This document shows positions 1 to 8,989 of a stretch of DNA of 12,946 bases, in pieces. Position numbers and translations under genes: made by a program. The stretch covers positions 2,860-15,805 of the forward strand of contig JAGQUE010000259.1 in assembly GCA_020438665.1 (NCBI GenBank), written 5' to 3'. Position 1 is the stretch's first letter, and each line of letters starts with the position of its first letter. Below the pieces are notes generated by a model. The model saw only the letters and a program-made list of their open reading frames with translations, was not told the origin of the DNA and made no database searches. The stretch comes from Nocardioidaceae bacterium. GTDB lineage: Bacteria > Actinomycetota > Actinomycetes > Propionibacteriales > Nocardioidaceae.

Positions 1-356
1 TTGGCGTCGAAACAGGAGGAGAACAAGATGGTGTCCTCGGTGCCGAGGAAGGCGGAGATCGCCGACTCGAGCTCCTTGTGCAGGTCCTGGGTGCCACAGA
101 TGAACCGGACGCTGGCCATCCCGAAGCCCCACTGGTCCAGGGCCGCCGCGGCCGCCGCTTTGATGTCGGGGTGGTCGGCCAGCCCGAGGTAGTTGTTGGC
201 GCAGAAGTTGAGCGCCTCGGCGCCGCCGGCAGCGCCGCTCGCGACCCTGATGTGAGAGGACTGCGGCGAGGTGAGCTCGCGCTCGTGCTTGGTCAGGCCG
301 GCTGCCTCGATCTCGTCCAGGGCGGCTCGCAGCTGGTCACGTACGGCGCCGTACAT
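1..356 (-). CDS. kbl: Glycine C-acetyltransferase (2-amino-3-ketobutyrate CoA ligase), N-terminal part; runs off the left edge
   Basis: This PLP enzyme cleaves 2-amino-3-ketobutyrate with CoA to glycine and acetyl-CoA, the second step of threonine breakdown after threonine dehydrogenase. Only the first 118 codons are present; the catalytic lysine region lies outside the window. The visible part closely matches the family: [10 protein letters not shown] near residues 45-54, then [14 protein letters not shown] followed by HKELE, and SSCFDAN at the truncated end, all characteristic of KBL within the alpha-oxoamine synthase group. The ATG at 354-356 was chosen because GAGGAGG lies 5 nt upstream. 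The gene follows tdh on the same strand with a 41-nt gap, the usual pairing, so they are probably co-transcribed. Identity is confident; completeness beyond the edge cannot be judged. Confidence 0.96.
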   Translation of the reverse strand, partial: MYGAVRDQLRAALDEIEAAGLTKHERELTSPQSSHIRVASGAAGGAEALNFCANNYLGLADHPDIKAAAAAALDQWGFGMASVRFICGTQDLHKELESAISAFLGTEDTILFSSCFDA

Positions 357-397
357 CGCGCCCTCCTCGTGGGTCGGTGGTGCCGGTCGGGTGTGGG

Positions 398-1435
<1,038 letters not shown>

Positions 1436-1464
1436 GGTGCCCTCCTTCACCTCCGGCAGCTCCC

Positions 1465-1493
1465 ACTCTAGGGACGTCGGCCGGGCGCGTCTC
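1465..1493 (-). promoter_or_regulatory. Candidate promoter for tdh-kbl
   Basis: On the minus strand TAGAGT (1465-1470) fits the actinobacterial TANNNT -10 pattern, with GAGACG 17 nt upstream (1488-1493) as a weak -35. Transcription would begin near 1458, giving a leader of about 22 nt that contains the tdh ribosome binding site. This is pattern matching only. No comparable promoter is clear for the divergent ABC operon in the same 142-nt spacer. Confidence 0.3.
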
Positions 1494-1577
1494 GGGGAGG
1501 TTGCGGGCTGCTAACGATCGGGGTCCGGCCGTTGCGCGTGGCCGTGTGGCAAGGTTGCCTGTCGGAGGACCGGGCGG

Positions 1578-2510
1578 GTGGTCGCGACGACCCCTGCGCC
1601 CGTGACGGTGGGGACGAAGGGACTGGTGGTGGAGGAGTACGTCGTCGGGGGCACCACTCGCACCCGTGGCGTGGCGGTGCGCTGCGAAGGCGTGGTGCAC
1701 CTCTACCGGACCTTCGAGGGGCACGACGTCGTCGCCCTGCGTGGCGTCGACCTGCTCATCCAGCCGTCCGAGCGGGTGGCGTTCCTCGGTCCGTCCGGCT
1801 CGGGCAAGTCGACGCTGCTGGCGCTGCTCGGCGGCATCCAGCGCCCCAGCGCCGGGCGCATCGTCGTCGGTGACGAGGAGATCTCCCGGATGGGCGAGCG
1901 CTTCCTCGCGCGCCTGCGCGCGAGGCGGGTCAGCACGATGCTCCAGGGGGCGGGGCGCAACCTGCTGCCCTATGCGACGGCCACCCAGAACATCGCCTTC
2001 GCCCGGCTGGCCATGGAGTCCGCCGACAGGGAGCACGCCGTCGCCGCGACCGAGCTGCTCGAGCGGGTCGACCTCGGGGCGCAGGCGGACCAGACGGTCT
2101 CGACCATGTCGGGCGGGCAGCGGCAGCGGCTCGCTCTCGCCTGCGCCGTCGCCACCGGCCCCGACCTCCTGCTGGCCGACGAGCCGACCAGCCAGCTGTC
2201 CCACCAGGACCGTGATCACGTCCTCGACCTGATCCACGCGCTGGGCGACGAGCTGGGCACGACCATCATCGTCGTCACCCACCAGCCCGAGGTGGCCGCG
2301 ACGTTCCCCCGCACGATCACCATGAAGGGCGGCCGCGTCGGTGCGGAGGGTCGCGCCGGCACTGAATATGTCGTCGTCGGCGAGGAGGGTGTGCTCCACC
2401 TGCCGTCGCACGTGGCCGCCGAGTGGCCCGCAGGCACGCTGGTGCGGATCGAGCCCATGGACTATGACCGGCTGGTGCTGTCCCGCCCGGACGGGGAGGG
2501 CGAGGGATGA
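1578..2510 (+). CDS. ABC transporter ATP-binding protein with an extra C-terminal AbrB-like segment
   Basis: This is the first ATPase of a four-gene MacB/LolCDE-like (FtsX-type) transporter operon; it would hydrolyse ATP at the membrane to drive the permeases. All nucleotide-binding motifs are intact in 310 residues: Walker A GPSGSGKST at 71-79 (Lys77), Q-loop in MLQGAGRN, signature MSGGQRQR starting at 177, Walker B LLLADEP with Glu202, and switch His235. About 33 residues precede the usual start of the domain. After the core, residues 262-303 form an alternating hydrophobic stretch with LPSHV, WPAGTLVRIEP and DRLVLSRP, resembling an AbrB/MazE-type swapped-hairpin half-site; that reading is inference. 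The GTG start at 1578 has GGAGG upstream; a GTG near 1626 is an alternative. The stop overlaps the next start (ATGA). The cargo is unknown. Confidence 0.9.
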   Translation: MVATTPAPVTVGTKGLVVEEYVVGGTTRTRGVAVRCEGVVHLYRTFEGHDVVALRGVDLLIQPSERVAFLGPSGSGKSTLLALLGGIQRPSAGRIVVGDEEISRMGERFLARLRARRVSTMLQGAGRNLLPYATATQNIAFARLAMESADREHAVAATELLERVDLGAQADQTVSTMSGGQRQRLALACAVATGPDLLLADEPTSQLSHQDRDHVLDLIHALGDELGTTIIVVTHQPEVAATFPRTITMKGGRVGAEGRAGTEYVVVGEEGVLHLPSHVAAEWPAGTLVRIEPMDYDRLVLSRPDGEGEG

Positions 2511-3400
2511 GCGCGCTGGAGGTACGCCGGGTCACGTTCACCCGGTCGCGGGTGCTGCTCGACGACATCGACCTGGACTTCCACCCGGGCGAGGTCACCG
2601 CGCTCTCCGGCCCGAGCGGCTCGGGCAAGACCACCCTGTTGTCGATCGCCGGTGGGCTGGTCGAGCCCACCCAGGGCAGTGCCACGCTCGGCGGCAGGCC
2701 GATGTGGCAGGGGACCGGTGACCCGCGCCCGGAGGTCGCCTTCGTGCTCCAGGTCTATGGCCTGGTCCCGATCCTGTCGGCCCGCGAGAACGTCTCGATC
2801 GCCCTGAGGGCCCGTGGGGTCGCGCCCGACGAGGCCGACGAACGCGCAGAGGCGGCACTGGCGAGGTTCCACATCGCCGACCTCGGCGACCGCCAGGTCG
2901 AGGAGCTGTCGGGTGGGCAGATGCAGCGCGTCGCCTGTGCTCGCGGCTTCGTCGTCGGTGCCGACGTGCTGCTCGCCGACGAGCCGACGAGCGAGCTCGA
3001 CGAGGGCAACCGGGGCGTCGTCCTCGCCGAGCTGCGGGCGGAGGCCGAGCGCGGCGCCGTCGTCGTGGTCGCCACCCACGACCCCGCGGTCGTGGCGGCG
3101 TGCGACCGTCACTACGCTCTCGACGAGGGCCGGCTGATCCTGGCCGAGTCGGTCGCGGACCCTGATGCGAACGCAGCCGAGCCCGAGGTCGAGGACGAGC
3201 CCGAGGTCGAGGTCGAGCCCGAGGTCGAGGCGGCGCCGGAGGCGCTGCCGACCCTGGCGCCGCGCCACCTGGCACCAGCGCCGGCGGCGGCGCCCCCGGA
3301 GCCGGCTCCGAGGGATGTCCCCGCCGTCCCCGAGGCCGAGCGGTCGCCGTTCGCGCGACCCCTCCCCGAGGCCGGGAGCGACTCGGCCCGACCCTCGTGA
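2507..3400 (+). CDS. ABC transporter ATP-binding protein with an acidic/proline-rich C-terminal tail
   Basis: Second ATPase of the operon, 297 residues. The first 220 or so form a complete nucleotide-binding domain: Walker A GPSGSGKTT with Lys41, Q-loop in FVLQVYGL, signature LSGGQMQR from 134, Walker B LLADEP with Glu159, and switch His191. From about residue 225 the chain becomes low-complexity: three E-P-E-V-E units, then an Ala/Pro-rich stretch ending in a charged tail, about 73 residues without predicted fold. It starts with ATG inside the stop of ATPase 1 and its stop overlaps the GTG of permease 1, so the four genes look translationally coupled. Two different ATPases and two different permeases suggest a heteromeric complex, or two complexes made from one transcript. 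Substrate cannot be told from sequence. Confidence 0.9.
   Translation: MSALEVRRVTFTRSRVLLDDIDLDFHPGEVTALSGPSGSGKTTLLSIAGGLVEPTQGSATLGGRPMWQGTGDPRPEVAFVLQVYGLVPILSARENVSIALRARGVAPDEADERAEAALARFHIADLGDRQVEELSGGQMQRVACARGFVVGADVLLADEPTSELDEGNRGVVLAELRAEAERGAVVVVATHDPAVVAACDRHYALDEGRLILAESVADPDANAAEPEVEDEPEVEVEPEVEAAPEALPTLAPRHLAPAPAAAPPEPAPRDVPAVPEAERSPFARPLPEAGSDSARPS
3179..3229 (+). repeat. Short in-frame tandem repeat encoding E-P-E-V-E units
   Basis: Three identical 15-bp units (GAGCCCGAGGTCGAG) lie at 3179-3193, 3197-3211 and 3215-3229, separated by single codons GAC and GTC, giving an 18-bp period. They encode the start of the acidic tail of ATPase 2. Identity at the DNA level suggests recent slippage expansion. 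Confidence 0.9.
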
Positions 3401-5688
3401 ACCGGGTCTGGCGGGGAGCGCAGGCACGCCGTGGCGGGCTGCTCACCCTCGCGGGGATGAGCCTGGTGGTCGTCACCGGGTCGGTCACGTTGGTCGGGTT
3501 CGCCCAGCGGGCGGGAGCATCCCTGATGCTCGCCGCGCCCCTCGTGCTGCTCGGGCTCGTGGCGGTGCCGGCGACGGGACAGGAGCTCGGGGCCGCGCGC
3601 CGCGACGAGATCGCCGTCGCGCGGCTGCGCGGCCTGCACGGCTCCGCGCTCCAGCGGATGCTGGCTGTGGAGCCCGGGATCGCCGTCGGCGCCGGAGGTG
3701 CGCTCGGCTATCTGCTCGGCACCGTCGGGGTGTGGGTCACCTCGCGACGTTGGCTCGGCGTCCCGGCCGGCTGGGCCGGCTGGCCCGCGACCATCGTCGC
3801 CGTCGGGCTGGTCGTGGCCACGCTCGCCGCGGTGATGCTCGGCATGCGCCGTGCCGTCCGCGAGCCACTCGCCGACCAGGTCGCGCTCGCGACCCGGCCC
3901 AAGCCGATGTCCACGCTGGGCATCTTCGCCGCACTGGTCGTCGTCATGGCGGCGGTGGTGGCCACCTATCGGGCCCAGAACGGCAGCAACGACCCCGACT
4001 GGGTCGTGCTCGTCGGGCCCGCGCTCGTGGCGCTGGCCTCGGGACAGGCCGCGGTCGCGCTGCTGGGGCTGCTGACGCGGTGGGCGGTCGCTCGCAGCGC
4101 GGGGAGCGACGTCCCGTTCTATCTCGCCGTACGTCGCCTGCGCGGCACCGCGGGGATCGGCGGCCCGGTGCGGATGCTCGTGGCGGCCACGGTGCTCGGC
4201 ACCCTGGCGCTGGCGGGCGCGGGACGGGTCTCGACGTGGACCGAGCAGACGGCCCGCCTCGAGGCGGGCGCCGCGATCCAGGTCCCGTTCGACGGCGGCG
4301 CGTTGCAGGCACTCCAGCTCACCCGGACCCTGGACCCCGAGGGCCGCTGGCTGATGGCCGCGGTGGCCGTCCCCGGGAGCTCGGGCTGGTCCGACCGACG
4401 GGCCTTCGTGGACACCGACCGTTATGAGGCCGTCGTGGGTGGCCTGCTCGACGACGTCACCGGGACCAGCCTCGGGGATCGGTTCGCCGCCCTGCGCCAG
4501 GATGGCGAGACGGCGCTCGTCGCCTCCGGCGACAGCGTGGCCGTGGGCGTCGCCGCAGCTGGAAGCGAGCCCTTGCCCGAAGGGCTGCAGGCCCGCGTGA
4601 CGCTCGCCTACATCACCGACAGCGGGGTTGCGGCCCAACGGGTCGCCAGCGTGCCCGTCCCATCACCGGGCCCGGCGACGGTGCGGACCCTGCGACTGCC
4701 GGCTTGCGGCGGTGGCTGCGTGCCGACCGGATTCACGGTCAGCGAGGGCATCGAGGGGCGGCGCTTCGCGAACCCTCCTCGCGTGCCTCTCCTGCTGACG
4801 ACGATGTCGATCGGGGACACCGATCTGCTGACGCGCTCCTGGGTGTCGGACGACCAGCCTCGGGCGGTCACCGCGGGGCCGGCCGGGCTGACCGTCCGCT
4901 TCACCGTGCGTGCCTCTCTCGTCCAGCTGGCCCCCGCGCCCGGTCCGCTGCCGGTCCTCATCACCCGCGGGCTGCGGTGGGTGAGTGGCGACCACCGCGT
5001 GAACTCACCGGGCGGTGTGGCCCGGGACGTCGACGTCGTCGGTCTGGTCGACAGCGTCCCGTTCCTGCAGGCCGAGGGCGTGGTGGCCGACCTGGGGCAG
5101 GCGCTCGCGGCCGACGCGCCCACGGTGCCCGGAGCGGACGTCTTCGTGCTGGCGAGGGATGGTGCTCCGGCCGGGCTGCTTGACGCGGTGGTCGCCGCTG
5201 GTGGGGGGCGGCCGCGATCACTGGCCGAGGTGAGACAGGACCTGATCGACGAGACGGGGGCCGGCCAGGCCCGTGCCTTCGCCCTGATGGCGCTGTTCTG
5301 CATGGCGGTGGCCTTGCTGACCCTCGTCGCGTCCGGGGCCCGGCTGCGTGCCTCCTATCGTCACGAGGTCGCGGCGCTGCGGCTGCTCGGGATCCCGGCA
5401 GGCCAGATCCGGCGCGCCGGCCGGTCCGAGGTCGCCCTGCTGGCCATCGCCGCCATCGGGGTCGGCGTCGCCGGCGGGGTGCTCGCCGTACGCCTGTTGC
5501 TCGGGTCGCTGCCCGTCGTCCGTTTCCCCGCCCACGCGGTGGCGCTGGGCACCGCGACCCCCTGGTGGGCGGTCCTGGTCGCGGGCGGACTGGCCGCGGC
5601 GGCGCTCGTCGCCGTCCAGACGGGGGCGCGGCGGGTCGGCGACGTCGCGACCCGGCCGGCCGTCCTGCGTGAGGGGGTGGCGGAGTGA
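3397..5688 (+). CDS. FtsX-like ABC transporter permease 1, lacking the first extracytoplasmic domain
   Basis: Integral membrane permease of 763 residues. Hydrophobic segments suggest about ten membrane helices: seven before residue 280 (about 15-38, 41-58, 90-113, 126-150, 172-190, 200-225, 258-275) and three near the end (about 627-650, 679-703, 723-743), with one large outside domain at about 280-625. FtsX features such as the charged ELGAARRDEIAVARLRGL loop and the matching RHEVAALRLLGIP near the C-terminus support the family. The first two helices follow each other directly, so the domain that normally sits between helix 1 and the FtsX core is missing. The outside domain contains LDPEGR at 312-317, a CxxxC pair at Cys437/Cys441 and a SVPF..EGVVADL block at 553-566, all with counterparts in permease 2. 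GTG start overlaps the ATPase 2 stop. Confidence 0.9.
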   Translation: MNRVWRGAQARRGGLLTLAGMSLVVVTGSVTLVGFAQRAGASLMLAAPLVLLGLVAVPATGQELGAARRDEIAVARLRGLHGSALQRMLAVEPGIAVGAGGALGYLLGTVGVWVTSRRWLGVPAGWAGWPATIVAVGLVVATLAAVMLGMRRAVREPLADQVALATRPKPMSTLGIFAALVVVMAAVVATYRAQNGSNDPDWVVLVGPALVALASGQAAVALLGLLTRWAVARSAGSDVPFYLAVRRLRGTAGIGGPVRMLVAATVLGTLALAGAGRVSTWTEQTARLEAGAAIQVPFDGGALQALQLTRTLDPEGRWLMAAVAVPGSSGWSDRRAFVDTDRYEAVVGGLLDDVTGTSLGDRFAALRQDGETALVASGDSVAVGVAAAGSEPLPEGLQARVTLAYITDSGVAAQRVASVPVPSPGPATVRTLRLPACGGGCVPTGFTVSEGIEGRRFANPPRVPLLLTTMSIGDTDLLTRSWVSDDQPRAVTAGPAGLTVRFTVRASLVQLAPAPGPLPVLITRGLRWVSGDHRVNSPGGVARDVDVVGLVDSVPFLQAEGVVADLGQALAADAPTVPGADVFVLARDGAPAGLLDAVVAAGGGRPRSLAEVRQDLIDETGAGQARAFALMALFCMAVALLTLVASGARLRASYRHEVAALRLLGIPAGQIRRAGRSEVALLAIAAIGVGVAGGVLAVRLLLGSLPVVRFPAHAVALGTATPWWAVLVAGGLAAAALVAVQTGARRVGDVATRPAVLREGVAE

Positions 5689-8600
5689 CCCTGCTGGTGA
5701 CCATGTTCCGAGGCCTCCGGTCGCGGGCGCTGCTCTCGCTCGGGTCGGTGCTGCTGACGACGCTCGCCGTCGGGTCGGCGGTCGTCGGGCCGATGTTCGC
5801 CTCGGGGGTGACGCGCTCCTATGTGGTGACGCGGCTCGACGAGGCACCGCCGGAGCTGGCGTCGACCGGCTGGCTGTTCGTCCCTCGGGCGCACGCCGAC
5901 GACCCGGCCGCAGCCGAGCAGGACGCGATCCGTGGGATCGGGGAGCTCTACCCCAACCCGTTCGCGGTGCCCCGCGTGAGCCTGGAGACGCCGCGATTCA
6001 CCGGGCTGGGTGAGGCGTCGCTCCAGGTGATCGCCGAGGACGGTGCGTGCGAGCAGCTGGACCTGGCCGAGGGGCGCTGTCCCGCCAAGCCGGGTGAGGC
6101 GTTGATGGCCACGGTGGACCTGGACTTCACGCGGCACCGCATCGGCGACGTGCTCGACCTCGGCGACTCGGTGGGCCCGGTCACGATCGTGGGAAGCTAT
6201 CGGATCCCGTCCGCCCCCACCGACTTCTGGCCCCGGCCCTACCGGTTCGCGAGCATCCCCCAACGGTCCGCGGAGATGCGCGGGCATGCCAACCCCTACA
6301 CGCCGGCACCCTTCGTGGTGACGCCGGCCGCGTTCGAGGCGTATCCCCCGGGGAGCTGGCAGGTGCGCGTCGAGACGGTCCTCGACGTGCCCCCCGACTT
6401 TCGCTCCGCCGACCTCGACCAGGCCATCGCCGCGAGCGAGGGTCTCGACGACGAGGTGCACCCGCTCGACACCGGCGACCTCACGGCCGAGGTCCGCGAC
6501 GACCTTGGCGGGATCGAGGGCGAGATCACCATCCAGCAGAGCACCGCCCGCGACTCGATCGCGCCGGCGCTGCTCTCGCTCATCCTGGTCGCCTTGGCGC
6601 TGCTCTCCCGGCTGTTGCTCTCGGCCAGCCAGCTGCGCGTCCCCGAGCTGGCGCTCGCCTCACTGCGGGGGACTCCCGCGCGACGGATCTGGACCTTCGG
6701 CATGGCCGAGCCGATCCTGCTGCTGGTCATCTCGCTGCCGCTGGGGCTGGGTCTCGGAGTCCTCGGCGGGCTTGCCCTGGCACGCCAGTGGCTGGCACCG
6801 GGACTGCCCCTCGAGGTCCCCTGGGCCAGCATTGCGGGCGCCGCCCTCGTGGTCGCCGGCGCCATCGTGGTGGCGGCGCTGGCCGTCGGCACGGTGCTGC
6901 GTGTCTCGCTCGCCGGCCAGCTCGCCGGGGTACGCCGCCCGACCGCGGCCCGGCGCCTCGTGGTGGTCGGGCAGCTGCTGCTCGTGGCAGCCGCGCTGGC
7001 CATCGTGGCCACCAAGGTCTCCGGGGCCGGGAGCGGCCCCGACGTCACCGACCTCGTGCTCCCGATCCTGCTGGGCGTCGTCGCGGGACTCGGCGCCGCC
7101 AAGCTGGTCACGTCGGCCGCGGGGTGGTGGGCCCGCCGGCGCCCGGACTCCGGAGCCCTCGCCCGGTTCGTCGCCGCCCGGGCGCTGTCGCGACGCCGGG
7201 AGGGGACCCTGGCGGTGCTCCCGCTGACGGCCGCGATCGCCATCGGGGTCTTCTCGCTGGGGGTCTATGACGCGGCCGCCACGTGGCGGGCCAGTGTGGC
7301 GGCCACGCAGGCCCCCGCCGACCAGGTCTGGACCTCGCCGCTGCCGCTGCGCGAGACCTTCGACCTGACCCATCAGCTCGACCCGGAGGGCCGGTCGCTG
7401 ATGGCGGCCGCTCAGCTCGCGGCGACCGGGGGGCGCGTGGCGTTGTTCGACACCGCCCGGATGGCTCGCGTGGCCGACTGGCCCGACGGCTGGACGCCGG
7501 GACACGACGCGGCGGCCGTCGCGGCTCTGGTCGGTCCCACCGGGACCCAGCCCACCTTCACGGGCACCCGGCTGTCGCTGACCGTCGATCGCGACCTCGA
7601 GGCGAGCGATCCCGTCTGGGTCGACCTGGCCCTCTATCCCAACGGTGCCAACGAGCCCGGGCACACCTATCTCGGCCCCTTCCGCCCCGGCACGCACACG
7701 AGCACGGTCCGCGTGCCGGCCTGCTCGAGTGGGTGCCGTGCCGAGGCGATGTCGATCGGCGGCGGCGCCGGCCTGTCGATCGAGATGTCGGGCCGGGTCG
7801 TCCTCCGTGATGTCAGTGTCGACGGGACCCCGCTGCCGGGGGCGATCACCGACGCCGGCTGGGCCGTGGCGCCCGACGCTCCCGAGGACGCCCGGCCACG
7901 GGACGTCTCGTTGTCGGACGGTGCGCTCGAGATCCACATCGACACCGGCGGAGTGCCGGGACGCGCGCGCCTCATGGCCGGGTCCATCCCGGTGCACCGG
8001 CCCGTGCTGGTCGGCCTCGACGGCCAGGACAACATCGACCAGGGTCGCGACGGCGAGACCTTCCGGCTCAGCATCGAGCCCTATCCCGTGCGCTCGGTGG
8101 GGCTGAGCCAGAGCACGCCGTTCTTCGGCCCCGAGGGCCTGTTCGCGGACCTGGTGGTGGTCACCTCGGGGCAGCCCGTCTATGACGGCCAGTACCACGC
8201 CTTCGTGCTGGCCCGGTCCGACACCCCGGCCGAAGTCACCCAGGCGCTGGCCGACCGCGGTCTCGTGCTGACGACCACGCTGGCCGGGGAGCGGCGCACC
8301 CTCGACAACAGCGCCTATGCGCTGGCGCTGCGGCTCTATCTGGTCGTCGCCGTGCTGGTGCTGTTGATGGCGTTCGCGGGGCTCGCGGTCTCGACGGCGG
8401 TGCAGCTCCCCGAGCGCCGGCGCGACGCCGCGGCCCTCCGCGTGGTCGGCGTACGGCGCGGTCAGGTCGTGCGCGCCGCTGCCTGGGAGTTCCTGGTGGT
8501 GCTCGGGACGGCGGCGGCGGCCGGCGTGGCGGCAGGGCTGCTCGCCCAGGACATCGTGCTACGCACGGTCACCCTGGGGGTGGTCGAGTCGATCAGCACG

Positions 8601-8747
8601 CCACCGCTGTCCACCCGGGTCGACACCGGCTCGCTGCTGGTGTGGGTCGTCGCGCTCACCACGGTGCTGGGCGCGGTGGGCCTGGCGAGCGCGGCACTGA
8701 CGGTTCGCGGCGCGCGCGGGGCCAGCCTGCGCGAGAGCGTCCGCTGA
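5685..8747 (+). CDS. FtsX-like ABC transporter permease 2, full-length with two extracytoplasmic domains
   Basis: Integral membrane permease of 1020 residues and last gene of the operon; its GTG start overlaps the stop of permease 1. Helix 1 (about 12-35) is followed by an outside domain of roughly 250 residues containing Cys122 and Cys132, then helices near 293-315, 343-367, 385-407, 425-445, 452-475 and 506-530, a second outside domain of about 350 residues, and three final helices near 881-905, 935-960 and 985-1010. The second outside domain shares LDPEGR (565-570), a CxxxC pair (Cys680/Cys684) and STPF..EGLFADL (810-823) with permease 1. By family, such proteins transmit ATPase motion across the membrane to act on lipoproteins, lipids, peptides or drugs; which applies here is unknown. 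The operon ends 21 nt from the convergent small gene without a clear terminator. Confidence 0.9.
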   Translation: MTLLVTMFRGLRSRALLSLGSVLLTTLAVGSAVVGPMFASGVTRSYVVTRLDEAPPELASTGWLFVPRAHADDPAAAEQDAIRGIGELYPNPFAVPRVSLETPRFTGLGEASLQVIAEDGACEQLDLAEGRCPAKPGEALMATVDLDFTRHRIGDVLDLGDSVGPVTIVGSYRIPSAPTDFWPRPYRFASIPQRSAEMRGHANPYTPAPFVVTPAAFEAYPPGSWQVRVETVLDVPPDFRSADLDQAIAASEGLDDEVHPLDTGDLTAEVRDDLGGIEGEITIQQSTARDSIAPALLSLILVALALLSRLLLSASQLRVPELALASLRGTPARRIWTFGMAEPILLLVISLPLGLGLGVLGGLALARQWLAPGLPLEVPWASIAGAALVVAGAIVVAALAVGTVLRVSLAGQLAGVRRPTAARRLVVVGQLLLVAAALAIVATKVSGAGSGPDVTDLVLPILLGVVAGLGAAKLVTSAAGWWARRRPDSGALARFVAARALSRRREGTLAVLPLTAAIAIGVFSLGVYDAAATWRASVAATQAPADQVWTSPLPLRETFDLTHQLDPEGRSLMAAAQLAATGGRVALFDTARMARVADWPDGWTPGHDAAAVAALVGPTGTQPTFTGTRLSLTVDRDLEASDPVWVDLALYPNGANEPGHTYLGPFRPGTHTSTVRVPACSSGCRAEAMSIGGGAGLSIEMSGRVVLRDVSVDGTPLPGAITDAGWAVAPDAPEDARPRDVSLSDGALEIHIDTGGVPGRARLMAGSIPVHRPVLVGLDGQDNIDQGRDGETFRLSIEPYPVRSVGLSQSTPFFGPEGLFADLVVVTSGQPVYDGQYHAFVLARSDTPAEVTQALADRGLVLTTTLAGERRTLDNSAYALALRLYLVVAVLVLLMAFAGLAVSTAVQLPERRRDAAALRVVGVRRGQVVRAAAWEFLVVLGTAAAAGVAAGLLAQDIVLRTVTLGVVESISTPPLSTRVDTGSLLVWVVALTTVLGAVGLASAALTVRGARGASLRESVR

Positions 8748-8768
8748 CGCAGACGGGCCCCGGCGCGG

Positions 8769-8936
8769 TCAGGACTTGCCAAAGAGGCGACTGAAGAAGC
8801 CCGCTTCGCGGGGCTCGTTCTGGTGGCCCTGGCAGCGCTGGGACTGCGGGACGCCCCGCATCACCTGGTTGACGTGCTGGCCGCAGCCGGCCCAGGTGGT
8901 CTTGCCGCACTTGCGGCAGCGAACGGCGTGGCACAT
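8769..8936 (-). CDS. Small Cys/His-rich, probably zinc-binding protein of unknown function
   Basis: A 55-residue protein with Cys2, Cys7, Cys10, Cys18, His21, Cys35 and His38, spacing typical of a small metal-binding knuckle; the core reads CRKCGKTTWAGCGQH and is followed by RGVPQSQRC. I recognise this as a conserved, uncharacterised type of small protein seen in actinobacteria and some fungi, but know no assigned function. The ATG at 8934-8936 is preferred over longer upstream starts because AGGAGA lies about 6 nt upstream and the conserved MCHAV beginning matches this start. It lies downstream of the rhodanese gene on the same strand, 85 nt away with a hairpin in between, so it may share a transcript with it. 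Its 3' end faces the end of the ABC operon. Confidence 0.75.
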   Translation of the reverse strand: MCHAVRCRKCGKTTWAGCGQHVNQVMRGVPQSQRCQGHQNEPREAGFFSRLFGKS

Positions 8937-8989
8937 GGGATGTCTCCTGAGGCTCGGGTCTCGGTGTGGCAAGGGTGGTGCGGACGGAT

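Noticed and set aside
3179..3229. Short repeats as a CRISPR array
   Set aside because: The repeats are 15 bp with single-codon gaps, in frame inside ATPase 2, with no spacers or cas genes.
3112..4638. Long open frame of about 500 codons on the minus strand opposite ATPase 2 and permease 1
   Set aside because: It has no family motif, is rich in Arg/Gly/His/Asp as expected for antisense of GC-rich genes, and lies opposite genes with intact motifs.
6660..8198. Long open frame of about 510 codons on the minus strand opposite permease 2
   Set aside because: Low-complexity Arg/Gly/His composition, no recognisable domain, and it is antisense to a clear membrane protein gene.
8748..8768. Terminator between the ABC operon and the convergent small gene
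   Set aside because: The 21-nt gap holds only short G/C complementarity and no stable stem with a T-run.
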